DNA of 64,000 nucleotides from Arthrobacter woluwensis (GTDB taxonomy: Bacteria; Actinomycetota; Actinomycetes; Actinomycetales; Micrococcaceae). The stretch spans positions 1,426,001 through 1,490,000 of the forward strand of contig NZ_JAUSXR010000001.1 in the NCBI RefSeq assembly GCF_030816155.1. The letters run 5' to 3'. The number at the start of each line of letters is the position of its first letter. The first letter of the stretch is position 1. Below the pieces are notes generated by a model. The model was not told the origin of the DNA and ran no database searches. It was given only the letters and a program-made list of their open reading frames with translations. Made by a program: the position numbers and the translations under genes. Below are positions 8,629 to 15,170 of the stretch, piece after piece.

Positions 8629-9603
8629 TCACAGAGCTTCGTAGCTCTGCCCGTGGGCGCCAACGAAGGCTAGCGGAGTGCCGTTCACGGAAACGACAGT
8701 CCTCCCGTTGGCCGGTCCAGCGAGCTTAGTCTTGATGGTCGGGAGGACGTGTTCACCTTCGTTGCTGATCCACGTCACCTCCGGCATGGATTGCATGAGG
8801 TCCACGAACCGAGCGCGTCGCTCAGCTTCAAGGTAGACAAGCACCGCGCTGTGGAACACCACGGGCCTGGAACCGTGCGGAGCCTGGGCAACGAGCGAAG
8901 GGACGACGTTCAGCAGGTCTCCACGCACCAGATTCGGCGGATCTGCCGCAACGATCTTCCGTGCAGCCTGGAGCCTTCTGCGTCGGGAATCGTGCTCGGG
9001 CCACACAAGAGTTTCCAGCCATTCGACCTGTGCGGGGTCGCTGACATCAAGCGGGTTCACATCAACGCCGACCCGCGCGACGACTTCGGGGATCCGATGT
9101 GGAACGCTCTTCGGATCGATTCGGCAAGGCAGCTCAACCGTGCTCAGCCCTTCGGCAGGATCAAGGCCGATGATGCCTTCTCCGGTGTCGTACCGGTAGC
9201 TGTATTTGTCAGGGTAGAGGCATAACCCCGCGGATGCTCCGGCTTCGATGAGCGCCAAAGGCCCTTCGAGGCGACTCAGGACAGGCAGGAGGACCGCGCA
9301 CCTGCCCGCTTCATTGGTCTGGGTGGACCGTTCTCGGACTACGGGTTCGACGTCAGACCAGTGGTCCAATATCCAGGCGCGGAATTCTCGGTAAGGACCC
9401 ACCGGCGCACCCTTGAGCCGGGCAGCGGCGAAGATGAGGTTCGGTTGACGTTTCCCCCATGGCAAAGTCTCGATGACGGCCAGCACCTCGCTGTCTTCGG
9501 CCACTGAGGACGCCCATTCACAATAGATGGGCGATATATCTCGTGCTTCGACGCGAGCGAAGCTGCGGTACATCTCCGACGTCACACTCTGCATAAGGCT
9601 CAT
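8629..9603 (-). CDS. DUF2332 domain-containing protein
   Basis: 324-aa soluble protein of the DUF2332 family. Recognisable features are an N-terminal segment with SPIYCEWASSVAEDSEVL, the SAM-methyltransferase-like glycine region LIEAGASAGLCLYPDKY, and a later FHSAVLVYL strand. The family has the look of a Rossmann-fold methyltransferase, but no function is assigned to it. The gene faces the DUF4865 gene (convergent) with the CGNR remnant between them. The start ATG at 9603 begins MSLMQS; an alternative Met lies three codons later. No clear Shine-Dalgarno is visible. Confidence 0.75.
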   Translation of the reverse strand: MSLMQSVTSEMYRSFARVEARDISPIYCEWASSVAEDSEVLAVIETLPWGKRQPNLIFAAARLKGAPVGPYREFRAWILDHWSDVEPVVRERSTQTNEAGRCAVLLPVLSRLEGPLALIEAGASAGLCLYPDKYSYRYDTGEGIIGLDPAEGLSTVELPCRIDPKSVPHRIPEVVARVGVDVNPLDVSDPAQVEWLETLVWPEHDSRRRRLQAARKIVAADPPNLVRGDLLNVVPSLVAQAPHGSRPVVFHSAVLVYLEAERRARFVDLMQSMPEVTWISNEGEHVLPTIKTKLAGPANGRTVVSVNGTPLAFVGAHGQSYEAL

Positions 9604-10033
9604 GCTAACGGCCGCGACCAGAGCCGCGTCCGAATCGATGAGACCGAGGCCCGGGGCATCCTCATCCTTGTCAGAGATCGTGGTGCACCGATCGGTTGCC
9701 CCGGGTTGCCATCGTCACCGGCTACATCACCATGAAGTCACTCACTCCGCTGACCTGACAAAAGGGAATACGTCGTGCTGCTTGCCTCAGCTCGTAGTTC
9801 CGCCATCATGGCGCAAGATGTCGTGACTACTACGGAGTGTGAATCCTGGGCTCGCGTCCTCGGCGGTCGCTCACACTCAGAGGGTCATGCGGAGATGAGG
9901 AAGGCGATGATCACGGCAGCGGCCACTGAATTCGGGACCCAGCTGCCCGTTTGGTCATCATCAGCCTTCTTCACATCGCACGCCGCTGCCTGCTCGCAGG
10001 AGCCTGCTCTTGTGGAGATAGTTCTCATAGTTC
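9604..10033. other. Intergenic stretch without a convincing gene
   Basis: About 430 bp between the DUF2332 start and the end of the membrane-protein gene. Short frames exist. A minus-strand one at 9885-10118 ends with a hydrophobic segment, but none has a Shine-Dalgarno or a recognisable product. The promoter of the DUF2332 gene should lie near 9604-9660. The only obvious structure is the 9-bp tandem repeat at 10018-10044. Confidence 0.5.
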
Positions 10034-10044
10034 TCATAGTTCTC
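10018..10044. repeat. Triplicated 9-bp tandem repeat ATAGTTCTC
   Basis: Three perfect head-to-tail copies of ATAGTTCTC. The stop codon of the minus-strand membrane-protein gene (10034-10036) lies inside the array, so copy-number change would alter the C-terminus or stop of that gene. Confidence 0.8.
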
Positions 10045-10483
10045 TGGGGGCTGGTGGGAGCGGCTGACCGGACGCGTGATTCACCTGTGCCCGGCGGAGA
10101 GTGTACGCCAGGAGGCATCCGGCGAGGGAGGCCAGGGCTGCTGCGGTTCCGGCCGTGAGAATGAGACCGAGTGATTCCGGCCAGCTTGCGTTCCTGGAAT
10201 GCACCGTCAGCACCGTCACGAACAGCGCGCCGATCCCGAAGCCCACCGTGGTGATGATCGCCGTCCGTGCGAGGTCGCTCAGCCGAGCAAGACGGCGTTC
10301 GACCAGGAGCGCGAGAGGTAGCCAGATCGCTGCGCCCAGCGCCGCGAAGACCAGAGCAGTGCCGAGCAGGAGCGTCAGCAAAGTGCCCATCGGCAGGTCT
10401 CCGTCACCGGGCGCTGCCAGCAGTCCCATGACGGCGAGAAGCGGCCAGGCGGCGACGCCCCACACGAGCTCTTTTACCCTCAT
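10034..10483 (-). CDS. Small integral membrane protein of unknown function
   Basis: About 149 aa with four predicted membrane helices: LVWGVAAWPLLAVMGLLA, LLTLLLGTALVFAALGAAIW, AIITTVGFGIGALFVTVL, and LGLILTAGTAAALASLAG. A basic loop (VERRLARLSD) lies between helices 2 and 3. I do not recognise the family. The Met at 10483 (start MRVKELVW) is preferred because it sits next to the first helix; an in-frame Met at 10504 adds seven residues. It lies alone between the DUF2332 gene and the MerR regulator, in the same orientation as both. Its tail is encoded within the 9-bp tandem repeat. Confidence 0.6.
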   Translation of the reverse strand: MRVKELVWGVAAWPLLAVMGLLAAPGDGDLPMGTLLTLLLGTALVFAALGAAIWLPLALLVERRLARLSDLARTAIITTVGFGIGALFVTVLTVHSRNASWPESLGLILTAGTAAALASLAGCLLAYTLRRAQVNHASGQPLPPAPREL

Positions 10484-10601
10484 GCTTCCGGAGCGTAACA
10501 GCATGCCGTGACCAGCGGATGAACAGCAGTCGTTGCGATGTCAGGAAACGTTTTCGAGCGATTATCCTCGTGGCCGGCGGAGTTGCCCGCCACACGAGGT
10601 C

Positions 10602-10997
10602 TCATTCCGCCGCGAGTGCCTCGTTGAGCTCGCACAACCGGCCCCCGGTGCGCATGGCGTCGACCGCGCGAGTGAGTTCCTCCAGGCGTCGTTCCGCGCT
10701 TGCGATGAGTTGGTCGGAGATCCGGGCCCAGTCCTGTGGCTGCGGGTTCCCGGGCAGCTCCTGAAAGATCTCGGCGATCTCGCGAACGGTGAACCCGACG
10801 CGCTGGGCGAGCTTGGCCACCTTGACTTGGCAGCCGGCACTCGCGTCGAAGCGGCGCTGATTGCCGGAGGTCCGCACGGCGGTGATCACGCCGTGCTGTT
10901 CATAGAACCGAACGGCGGAAGGTGCGACGCCGCCTTCCTCGGCAACATCTCTGACAGTCCGGAGACGCTTGGCCTCCACAATGGGGGTGGTAGACAT
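10602..10997 (-). CDS. MerR-family regulator, SoxR-like but without the Fe-S cysteines
   Basis: 131 aa. The N-terminal MerR helix-turn-helix (RTVRDVAEEGGVAPSAVRFYEQHGVI) is followed by RTSGNQRRF, LAQRVGFTVREIAEIF, and the LPGNPQPQDWARISDQ helix, all typical of the SoxR branch. True SoxR proteins hold a 2Fe-2S cluster with a CX2CXCX5C motif near the C-terminus. Here that segment reads MRTGGRLCELNEALAAE with one Cys (122); Cys56 is elsewhere. It therefore cannot bind the standard cluster and probably senses a ligand. It is divergent from an MFS gene whose promoter has the MerR-type 19-bp spacer. Confidence 0.85.
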   Translation of the reverse strand: MSTTPIVEAKRLRTVRDVAEEGGVAPSAVRFYEQHGVITAVRTSGNQRRFDASAGCQVKVAKLAQRVGFTVREIAEIFQELPGNPQPQDWARISDQLIASAERRLEELTRAVDAMRTGGRLCELNEALAAE

Positions 10998-11022
10998 GAG
11001 CCAAGGCTGTCAGTCCTGGCGC

Positions 11023-11053
11023 TTGACTTCAATATTTGTTGAAGTCTTAGCGT
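11023..11053 (+). promoter_or_regulatory. MerR-type promoter/operator with 19-bp spacer
   Basis: The -35 box is TTGACT (11023-11028) and the -10 box is TAGCGT (11048-11053), separated by 19 bp, the over-long spacing that MerR-family proteins correct by twisting DNA. A perfect dyad GACTTCAA-6nt-TTGAAGTC (11025-11046) fills the spacer, laid out like the SoxR box. The regulator gene is 26 bp away on the other strand. Confidence 0.8.
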
Positions 11054-11060
11054 GGCGAGC

Positions 11061-12482
11061 ATGGACAACACATCGTCAGCACCGCGCCCTTCGTCAGACC
11101 CAACGGAGCGCGGCAGCGGCCGTTCAACCACCGGGGTGACCACGGTGCTCGCGGCAGGGATGCTCCTGCAGGCGATCACCATGTACCTCACCAGCGCGCT
11201 GATGCCCAGTGCGGTCGCCGACATCGGCGGAGACGCCTACTACGCATGGGTCACGACAGCGTTCATCGTCGCGGGAGTCGCTGCCACGGTGGCGACTCCC
11301 GCAGTGCTCGGTCGGCTCGGATCTCATCGCTCGTACGTCTTCGGCGCGAGTGCGTTCGCGATCGGCAGTGCGGTCGCCGCGGCCGCGCCGAGCATGGAGA
11401 TACTGTTGATAGGCCGCGCAGCGCAGGGCGTCGGAGGCGGACTTTTGTCCGGCTTGGCGTTCGCTCTCATCAGGATGGCGCTGCCCGAGCCGGCGTGGGC
11501 ACGGGCGACCGCTGTCGTCTCGGCGATGTTCGGGGTCGGCACGCTTGTTGGCCCAACCGCCGGCGGGGCATTCGCGCAGGTGGACGCCTGGCGGCTAGCG
11601 TTCGCGTCGGTCGCCGCCGCCGGTGTTGTTCTGGCGATCGCCGCGCCGCTCGCGCTGCCCCGATCGCCGAGGTCGGTGAGCCTGACGCGGCTGCCGCTTC
11701 TCTCGCTGATCGTCCTGGTCGGCGAGGTTGCTGCGCTCAGCGTCACCAGTGTCCTGCCTGGCGGCTGGGTGTGGGCCGGAGTCGTGCTTGCGGCGATCCT
11801 GCTGATCGTGTTCGTCGCCGTCGACCGTTCTGCGCGCGTCGGTGTCCTGCCACCCCTCACCTACACCCGGGGCCCGCTCAAGTGGATCTACTTGGCGCTC
11901 GCTCTGACCACGGCCGCTCCAGCGAGCGAGGCGTTCACCCCCCTCTTCGGGCAGCGTCAGTTCGAGCTCGCACCCTTCGCAGCCGGTTTCCTCGGTGCGA
12001 CAGTGTCGGTGGGCTGGTCTGTCGCTGCGATCTGGAGCTCGCGCGCCGAGCAGCCGAGCCATCGTGCGCGCCTGCTGCTTGCCGGTCCAGCTGTGACGGC
12101 GGCTGCGATGGCTGTGCTCGTCGTTCTGCAGCTCATCCCAGGCGGTAGATCGGCCATCATCATCGGGTGGGTTCTGGCGCTGATACTTGCCGGCATCGGC
12201 GTCGGCCTGGCGAATCCACACCTGTCCGTTCGGGTGATGTCCAGTACCTCGAGCGAAGCCGACGGGGCCTCCGCTGCCGCCGCGATTCCAGTCGTCAGCC
12301 AACTCGGGCAGGCGTTCGCCGCCGCTATCGGAGGCACCGTCGTCAATGCGGCCATGCCCTCGATCGCGGGTGCCGCAGCCGGCCTGTTCGCCCTCTTCGC
12401 TCTGTTCGCCCTCCTCGGCCTCGGGGCCGTGATCGCCGTCCGACGCCACGATTCTCACGCGACCACGAACGATCATTCCTGA
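11061..12482 (+). CDS. MFS transporter (multidrug/H+ antiporter type)
   Basis: About 473 aa with 12-14 hydrophobic segments. MFS features include AWVTTAFIVAGVAATVATPAVLGRLGSHR (TM2 and the following loop), ILLIGRAAQGVGGGLLSG, and the antiporter-type VGTLVGPTAGGAFAQVDAWR segment. The role is export of small molecules across the cytoplasmic membrane; the substrate is unknown. The ATG at 11061 lies 7 nt after the -10 box, so the mRNA is probably leaderless; the in-frame GTG at 11052 overlaps the -10 box and is unlikely. Divergence from the SoxR-like regulator suggests substrate-induced expression. Confidence 0.85.
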   Translation: MDNTSSAPRPSSDPTERGSGRSTTGVTTVLAAGMLLQAITMYLTSALMPSAVADIGGDAYYAWVTTAFIVAGVAATVATPAVLGRLGSHRSYVFGASAFAIGSAVAAAAPSMEILLIGRAAQGVGGGLLSGLAFALIRMALPEPAWARATAVVSAMFGVGTLVGPTAGGAFAQVDAWRLAFASVAAAGVVLAIAAPLALPRSPRSVSLTRLPLLSLIVLVGEVAALSVTSVLPGGWVWAGVVLAAILLIVFVAVDRSARVGVLPPLTYTRGPLKWIYLALALTTAAPASEAFTPLFGQRQFELAPFAAGFLGATVSVGWSVAAIWSSRAEQPSHRARLLLAGPAVTAAAMAVLVVLQLIPGGRSAIIIGWVLALILAGIGVGLANPHLSVRVMSSTSSEADGASAAAAIPVVSQLGQAFAAAIGGTVVNAAMPSIAGAAAGLFALFALFALLGLGAVIAVRRHDSHATTNDHS

Positions 12483-12501
12483 CGTCCGTGACCGGTCTGC
12501 T

Positions 12502-12531
12502 GGAACTGGGAGACCACAGCATCCCAGCTCC
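12502..12531. terminator. Hairpin between convergent MFS and secreted-protein genes
   Basis: Arms GGAACTGGGA (12502-12511) and TCCCAGCTCC (12522-12531), one mismatch, 10-nt loop. It sits 20 bp after the MFS stop and could serve both convergent genes. Confidence 0.5.
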
Positions 12532-12574
12532 TCCGCTCTGGGCGAATCTTGCAGTTCGACCGCAGAGGCCTGGT

Positions 12575-13003
12575 TCAGTCGTATTTCGCGTGTTCCAGGA
12601 TCCGGTGGCCGAAGGGGGAGGCGAGGTGCACGGTCAGGCGATGTATGACGGCCTGAAGGGTGCAGATCTCTTGAGGCCCCGCCGGCTTGCGGGCGATCAC
12701 TCCGATGGTGACTTTCGTTCCTTCTTCCTTGAGATAGGTCGCGACAGGACGATCGCATGCGCCGGATTCGGCCATGAGGCTGATGACCTTGCTGGACGGT
12801 TCAGGGCCTGTTCCTGACCAGTCCAGGAGTTTGTGGGCAGCCGCGTTCGGGAGGTCGGAGAGATAGGGGAGGGGCGCTCCTGGACTTACGGAGGGAAGCG
12901 GCGGAACGTTCGGGGTCTGGGTCGCGCTCACGATCCCCGCCGTCACCCCTCCTGTCACGGCCACCGCAGCGGCCAACGACAGGACGAGCCGCGAACTTTT
13001 CAT
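12575..13003 (-). CDS. Secreted protein of unknown function
   Basis: 142 aa. The start at 13003 is supported by AAGGGGTG upstream and by a classical signal peptide: basic MKSSR, then hydrophobic LVLSLAAAVAVTGGVTAGIV, probable cleavage after VSA. There is no lipobox Cys. A proline-rich linker (TPNVPPLPSVSPGAP) precedes a roughly 90-residue mature domain with two cysteines (SGACDRP and QEICTLQ) that could form a disulfide, and a KVTIGVIARKP strand. I do not recognise the family. It is convergent with the MFS gene and shows no obvious operon partner. Confidence 0.6.
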   Translation of the reverse strand: MKSSRLVLSLAAAVAVTGGVTAGIVSATQTPNVPPLPSVSPGAPLPYLSDLPNAAAHKLLDWSGTGPEPSSKVISLMAESGACDRPVATYLKEEGTKVTIGVIARKPAGPQEICTLQAVIHRLTVHLASPFGHRILEHAKYD

Positions 13004-13114
13004 CACCACACCCCTTAACTGGTCTGCTTTTCGTGGTCGCGACCGCCTCCGCTTCTTAGTACTACCTTGGTCTGTCGGGAGAAGTGCCACAAGCTATCCG
13101 GTGGCTTCTGGGTG

Positions 13115-13570
13115 TCAGCGGTAGATCATGCAGGTTTCGGTGCCGTGGGCGATGAGTTTGCCGGCTTCATTGGTCACTTGGCCTTCTGCCAGGGCGGTGG
13201 ATCGCCCGAGGTGGAGCACGCGTCCGGTGGCCGTGAGGCGGGACGGGGCATCGGCTTGGATGGTGCGGAGGTAGTTGAGCTTCATTTCCAGGGTGCCGTA
13301 GCCGATGCCGGGTCCGAGCATGGAGTGCACGGCGCAGCCCATGGCGGAGTCCAGCAACGTGGCGTGGATGCCGCCGTGGACTGTTCCCAAGGGGTTCGCA
13401 TGGTCCGGGCGGACTTCGATGCTGAAGACGACGTGTCCTTCTTCCACGGTCTGAAGTTCCGCACCCAGCAGGACGCCGATGTTGGGCCTGAGCTCGGGAT
13501 TGGATTGGAAGAGCCGCAGGAGCTGGATGCCGCTCAGTGCGGAGAGCGCCTCTGCTGGCGAGGTGTTCAT
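13115..13570 (-). CDS. PaaI-family acyl-CoA thioesterase (hotdog fold)
   Basis: 151 aa with the hotdog thioesterase signature NPLGTVHGGIHATLLDSAMG. In this signature the HGG loop and the helix that follows carry the active site. The strand MKLNYLR and the RVLHLGRSTALAEGQV segment follow. Such enzymes hydrolyse aryl- or acyl-CoA thioesters. It overlaps the upstream enoyl-CoA hydratase gene by 4 nt, so the two are translationally coupled and probably act on the same acyl-CoA. The divergent TetR gene with a palindrome in the promoter suggests ligand-induced expression. Confidence 0.88.
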   Translation of the reverse strand: MNTSPAEALSALSGIQLLRLFQSNPELRPNIGVLLGAELQTVEEGHVVFSIEVRPDHANPLGTVHGGIHATLLDSAMGCAVHSMLGPGIGYGTLEMKLNYLRTIQADAPSRLTATGRVLHLGRSTALAEGQVTNEAGKLIAHGTETCMIYR

Positions 13571-14247
13571 CGGACGCCTCCGGGGATGTGCTCGAGGGGG
13601 TTCCCCAGGCTCTGGAGCGCCTCAGCGTAGAGACCGGTCTTGATCGCCGTGAGCGTCGAGGGGTCCTTACCGACCAGCTTTCCTGCCAGTTCGAGTGCGA
13701 CGGCGGCAACGGAGCCCTCAGGCGCAGCACTGTCGACGAGTTCGAAGTCCAGGGCTTCCTGCGCTCCGAAGCGGCGTCCGGAGATCATCGCGGCGGTCCG
13801 GGCGCGCGGGGTCAGTTTCGCCGCGAGCAGGGCGTGCATGCCGGTGGTGAAGGGCATGCCCAGGTCGACTTCGGGCAGACAGATGTAGCCCTTGTCTTCC
13901 CGCATGACCCGGTAGTCGTGGGCGAGGGCGAACATGGCTCCCGCTCCGAAGGCGTGGCCCGTGACGGCCGCCACTGTCGGGACCGGGAGGGTGAGCACCC
14001 GCGCCAGCAATGTTTCTGCTCGCGCGATGTAGGCCGCGAATCCGGCCGATCCCAGGGGTGTGGCTTCCAGGGCGAGGCCGGTGGAGAAGAACTTCCCCGT
14101 TCCCAGGGTGACCAGGGCCGAACCCGGTTCTGCCTCGATGCGGCTCAGGGCCGCCTCGACCACGGTGAGCCATCCATCGGTGAATTGGTTCTGATCATCG
14201 TCCAGGTTCAGCGCCCACACGCCGTCCCTCTTCGCAAGCTGCGGCAT
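13567..14247 (-). CDS. Enoyl-CoA hydratase/isomerase family protein
   Basis: 226-aa crotonase-fold protein. Oxyanion-hole segments are visible as FFSTGLALEAT and GHAFGAGAMFALAHDYRVM. The PEVDLGMPF segment supplies the Glu used by isomerases and one of the two hydratase glutamates. The short length and this layout favour a delta3-delta2-enoyl-CoA isomerase-like activity over a bifunctional hydratase, but this is not certain. GGAAGGA lies before the ATG at 14247. It is first in a two-gene unit with the thioesterase (4-nt overlap), divergent from a TetR regulator. Confidence 0.85.
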   Translation of the reverse strand: MPQLAKRDGVWALNLDDDQNQFTDGWLTVVEAALSRIEAEPGSALVTLGTGKFFSTGLALEATPLGSAGFAAYIARAETLLARVLTLPVPTVAAVTGHAFGAGAMFALAHDYRVMREDKGYICLPEVDLGMPFTTGMHALLAAKLTPRARTAAMISGRRFGAQEALDFELVDSAAPEGSVAAVALELAGKLVGKDPSTLTAIKTGLYAEALQSLGNPLEHIPGGVR

Positions 14248-14263
14248 CGGACCGTCCTTCCAA

Positions 14264-14293
14264 GTAGACCGATCGGGCTACTCTGACCATAAT
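14264..14293. promoter_or_regulatory. TetR operator palindrome and tetR promoter
   Basis: An 18-bp palindrome GTAG-A-CCGATCGG-G-CTAC (14264-14281) has a single non-pairing position per arm. It overlaps TAGACC, a plausible -35 for the rightward gene, which is 17 bp from the -10 CATAAT (14288-14293). It also lies 17 bp upstream of the leftward hydratase start codon, so one bound repressor could block both directions. Confidence 0.65.
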
Positions 14294-14337
14294 GGGGAAG
14301 CCCCACGTCCACAAGCACACGAGTCCAGGAGAGCGAG

Positions 14338-14907
14338 ATGACCGTCAAGAAGAAGCTCGTCGATTCGGCCATCGGTCTGCTGCGCCGTCGCGGGGTCGCA
14401 GGCACGGGCCTGGCGGCGGTGCTGGAGGACAGCGCGGTGGCGCGACGTTCGATCTATCTGAACTTCCCTGATGGCAAGAATCAACTCGTCGCGGAGGCGA
14501 CCCGCGTCGCAGGGGAACGCGTGCACTCCAGGATGCTCCGTCACGAAGGGAGCGCCGAGGAACTCATCGCCCTCCTGATCCAGAACTGGATCAAGGAGCT
14601 CCAGCAGGCAGACTTCAGGGCCGGATGTCCCGTCGCCGCCGCGGCCATGGGCCACGAGGTAGCGGCCGAGGCGGGCAACGCCGCCGGAGACGCTTTCGAA
14701 GCCTGGACCGAGGCCCTGGCTTCCTCCTACGAAGCCGACGGCCTGGCCCGCCGCGAGGCACAAACTTCGGCCACCCTTGCCGTCTGCGCCATCGAGGGCG
14801 CGATCATCCTCGCCCAAGCCACCCGTAGCATCGAGCCACTGCAACGCGTAATGGAGGGTCTCACCGGAGCCTCCGGCGCTGGGGGAGTGGCACGCTCGCG
14901 CGGTTGA
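14338..14907 (+). CDS. TetR/AcrR-family regulator (LmrA/YxaF-like)
   Basis: 189 aa. The N-terminal TetR helix-turn-helix covers about residues 1-50 (LVDSAIGLLRRRGVAGTGL, then SAVARRSIYLNFPDGKNQL). The RAGCPVAAAAM segment and the following helices are typical of the LmrA/YxaF branch. AGGAGAG precedes the ATG. It is divergent from the hydratase-thioesterase pair and is the obvious candidate to bind the 18-bp palindrome between them, repressing both that operon and itself until a ligand binds. The ligand is unknown; an acyl-CoA or aromatic compound would fit the neighbours. Confidence 0.88.
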   Translation: MTVKKKLVDSAIGLLRRRGVAGTGLAAVLEDSAVARRSIYLNFPDGKNQLVAEATRVAGERVHSRMLRHEGSAEELIALLIQNWIKELQQADFRAGCPVAAAAMGHEVAAEAGNAAGDAFEAWTEALASSYEADGLARREAQTSATLAVCAIEGAIILAQATRSIEPLQRVMEGLTGASGAGGVARSRG

Positions 14908-15106
14908 CACGGTGCTCCGCCGGACGTTCGCCGTCGGGATCTCTTAAAGGTGGCTTCTGCGCCGCTGCGTGACGACGTTTCGTATCCCAAAGGCTTCTTC
15001 TTCGGGCGGTCTACGGACAGCCATGGCTCCGCGGTTACCGCTGTGATGACGAATATTGCTTCCCGCCGGATCAGGACTTCATCTTCCGGGTGGCCGATGA
15101 TCCGGG

Positions 15107-15165
15107 ACCGGTTGCTGGGTGTTCGTCCGCGGGAGTCCCACACTGACGGTCACCCAGCAACCGGT
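15107..15165 (-). terminator. Long-loop inverted repeat downstream of the M3 peptidase
   Basis: Perfect 15-bp arms (ACCGGTTGCTGGGTG at 15107-15121, complement at 15151-15165) with a 29-nt loop. It starts 5 bp beyond the minus-strand peptidase stop, so it probably terminates that transcript. The rest of the 263-bp gap (14908-15170) shows no convincing gene. Confidence 0.5.
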
Positions 15166-15170
15166 AACCC

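Noticed and set aside
9885..10118. Minus-strand 77-codon frame with a hydrophobic C-terminus
   Set aside because: It overlaps the 3' end of the membrane-protein gene, contains the tandem 9-mer as an RTM repeat, and has no ribosome binding site. It is probably chance.
14727..15143. Minus-strand frame of 138 codons between tetR and the M3 peptidase
   Set aside because: Half of it overlaps the tetR coding region in antisense. It has no Shine-Dalgarno and no recognisable domain, so it was not called as a gene.
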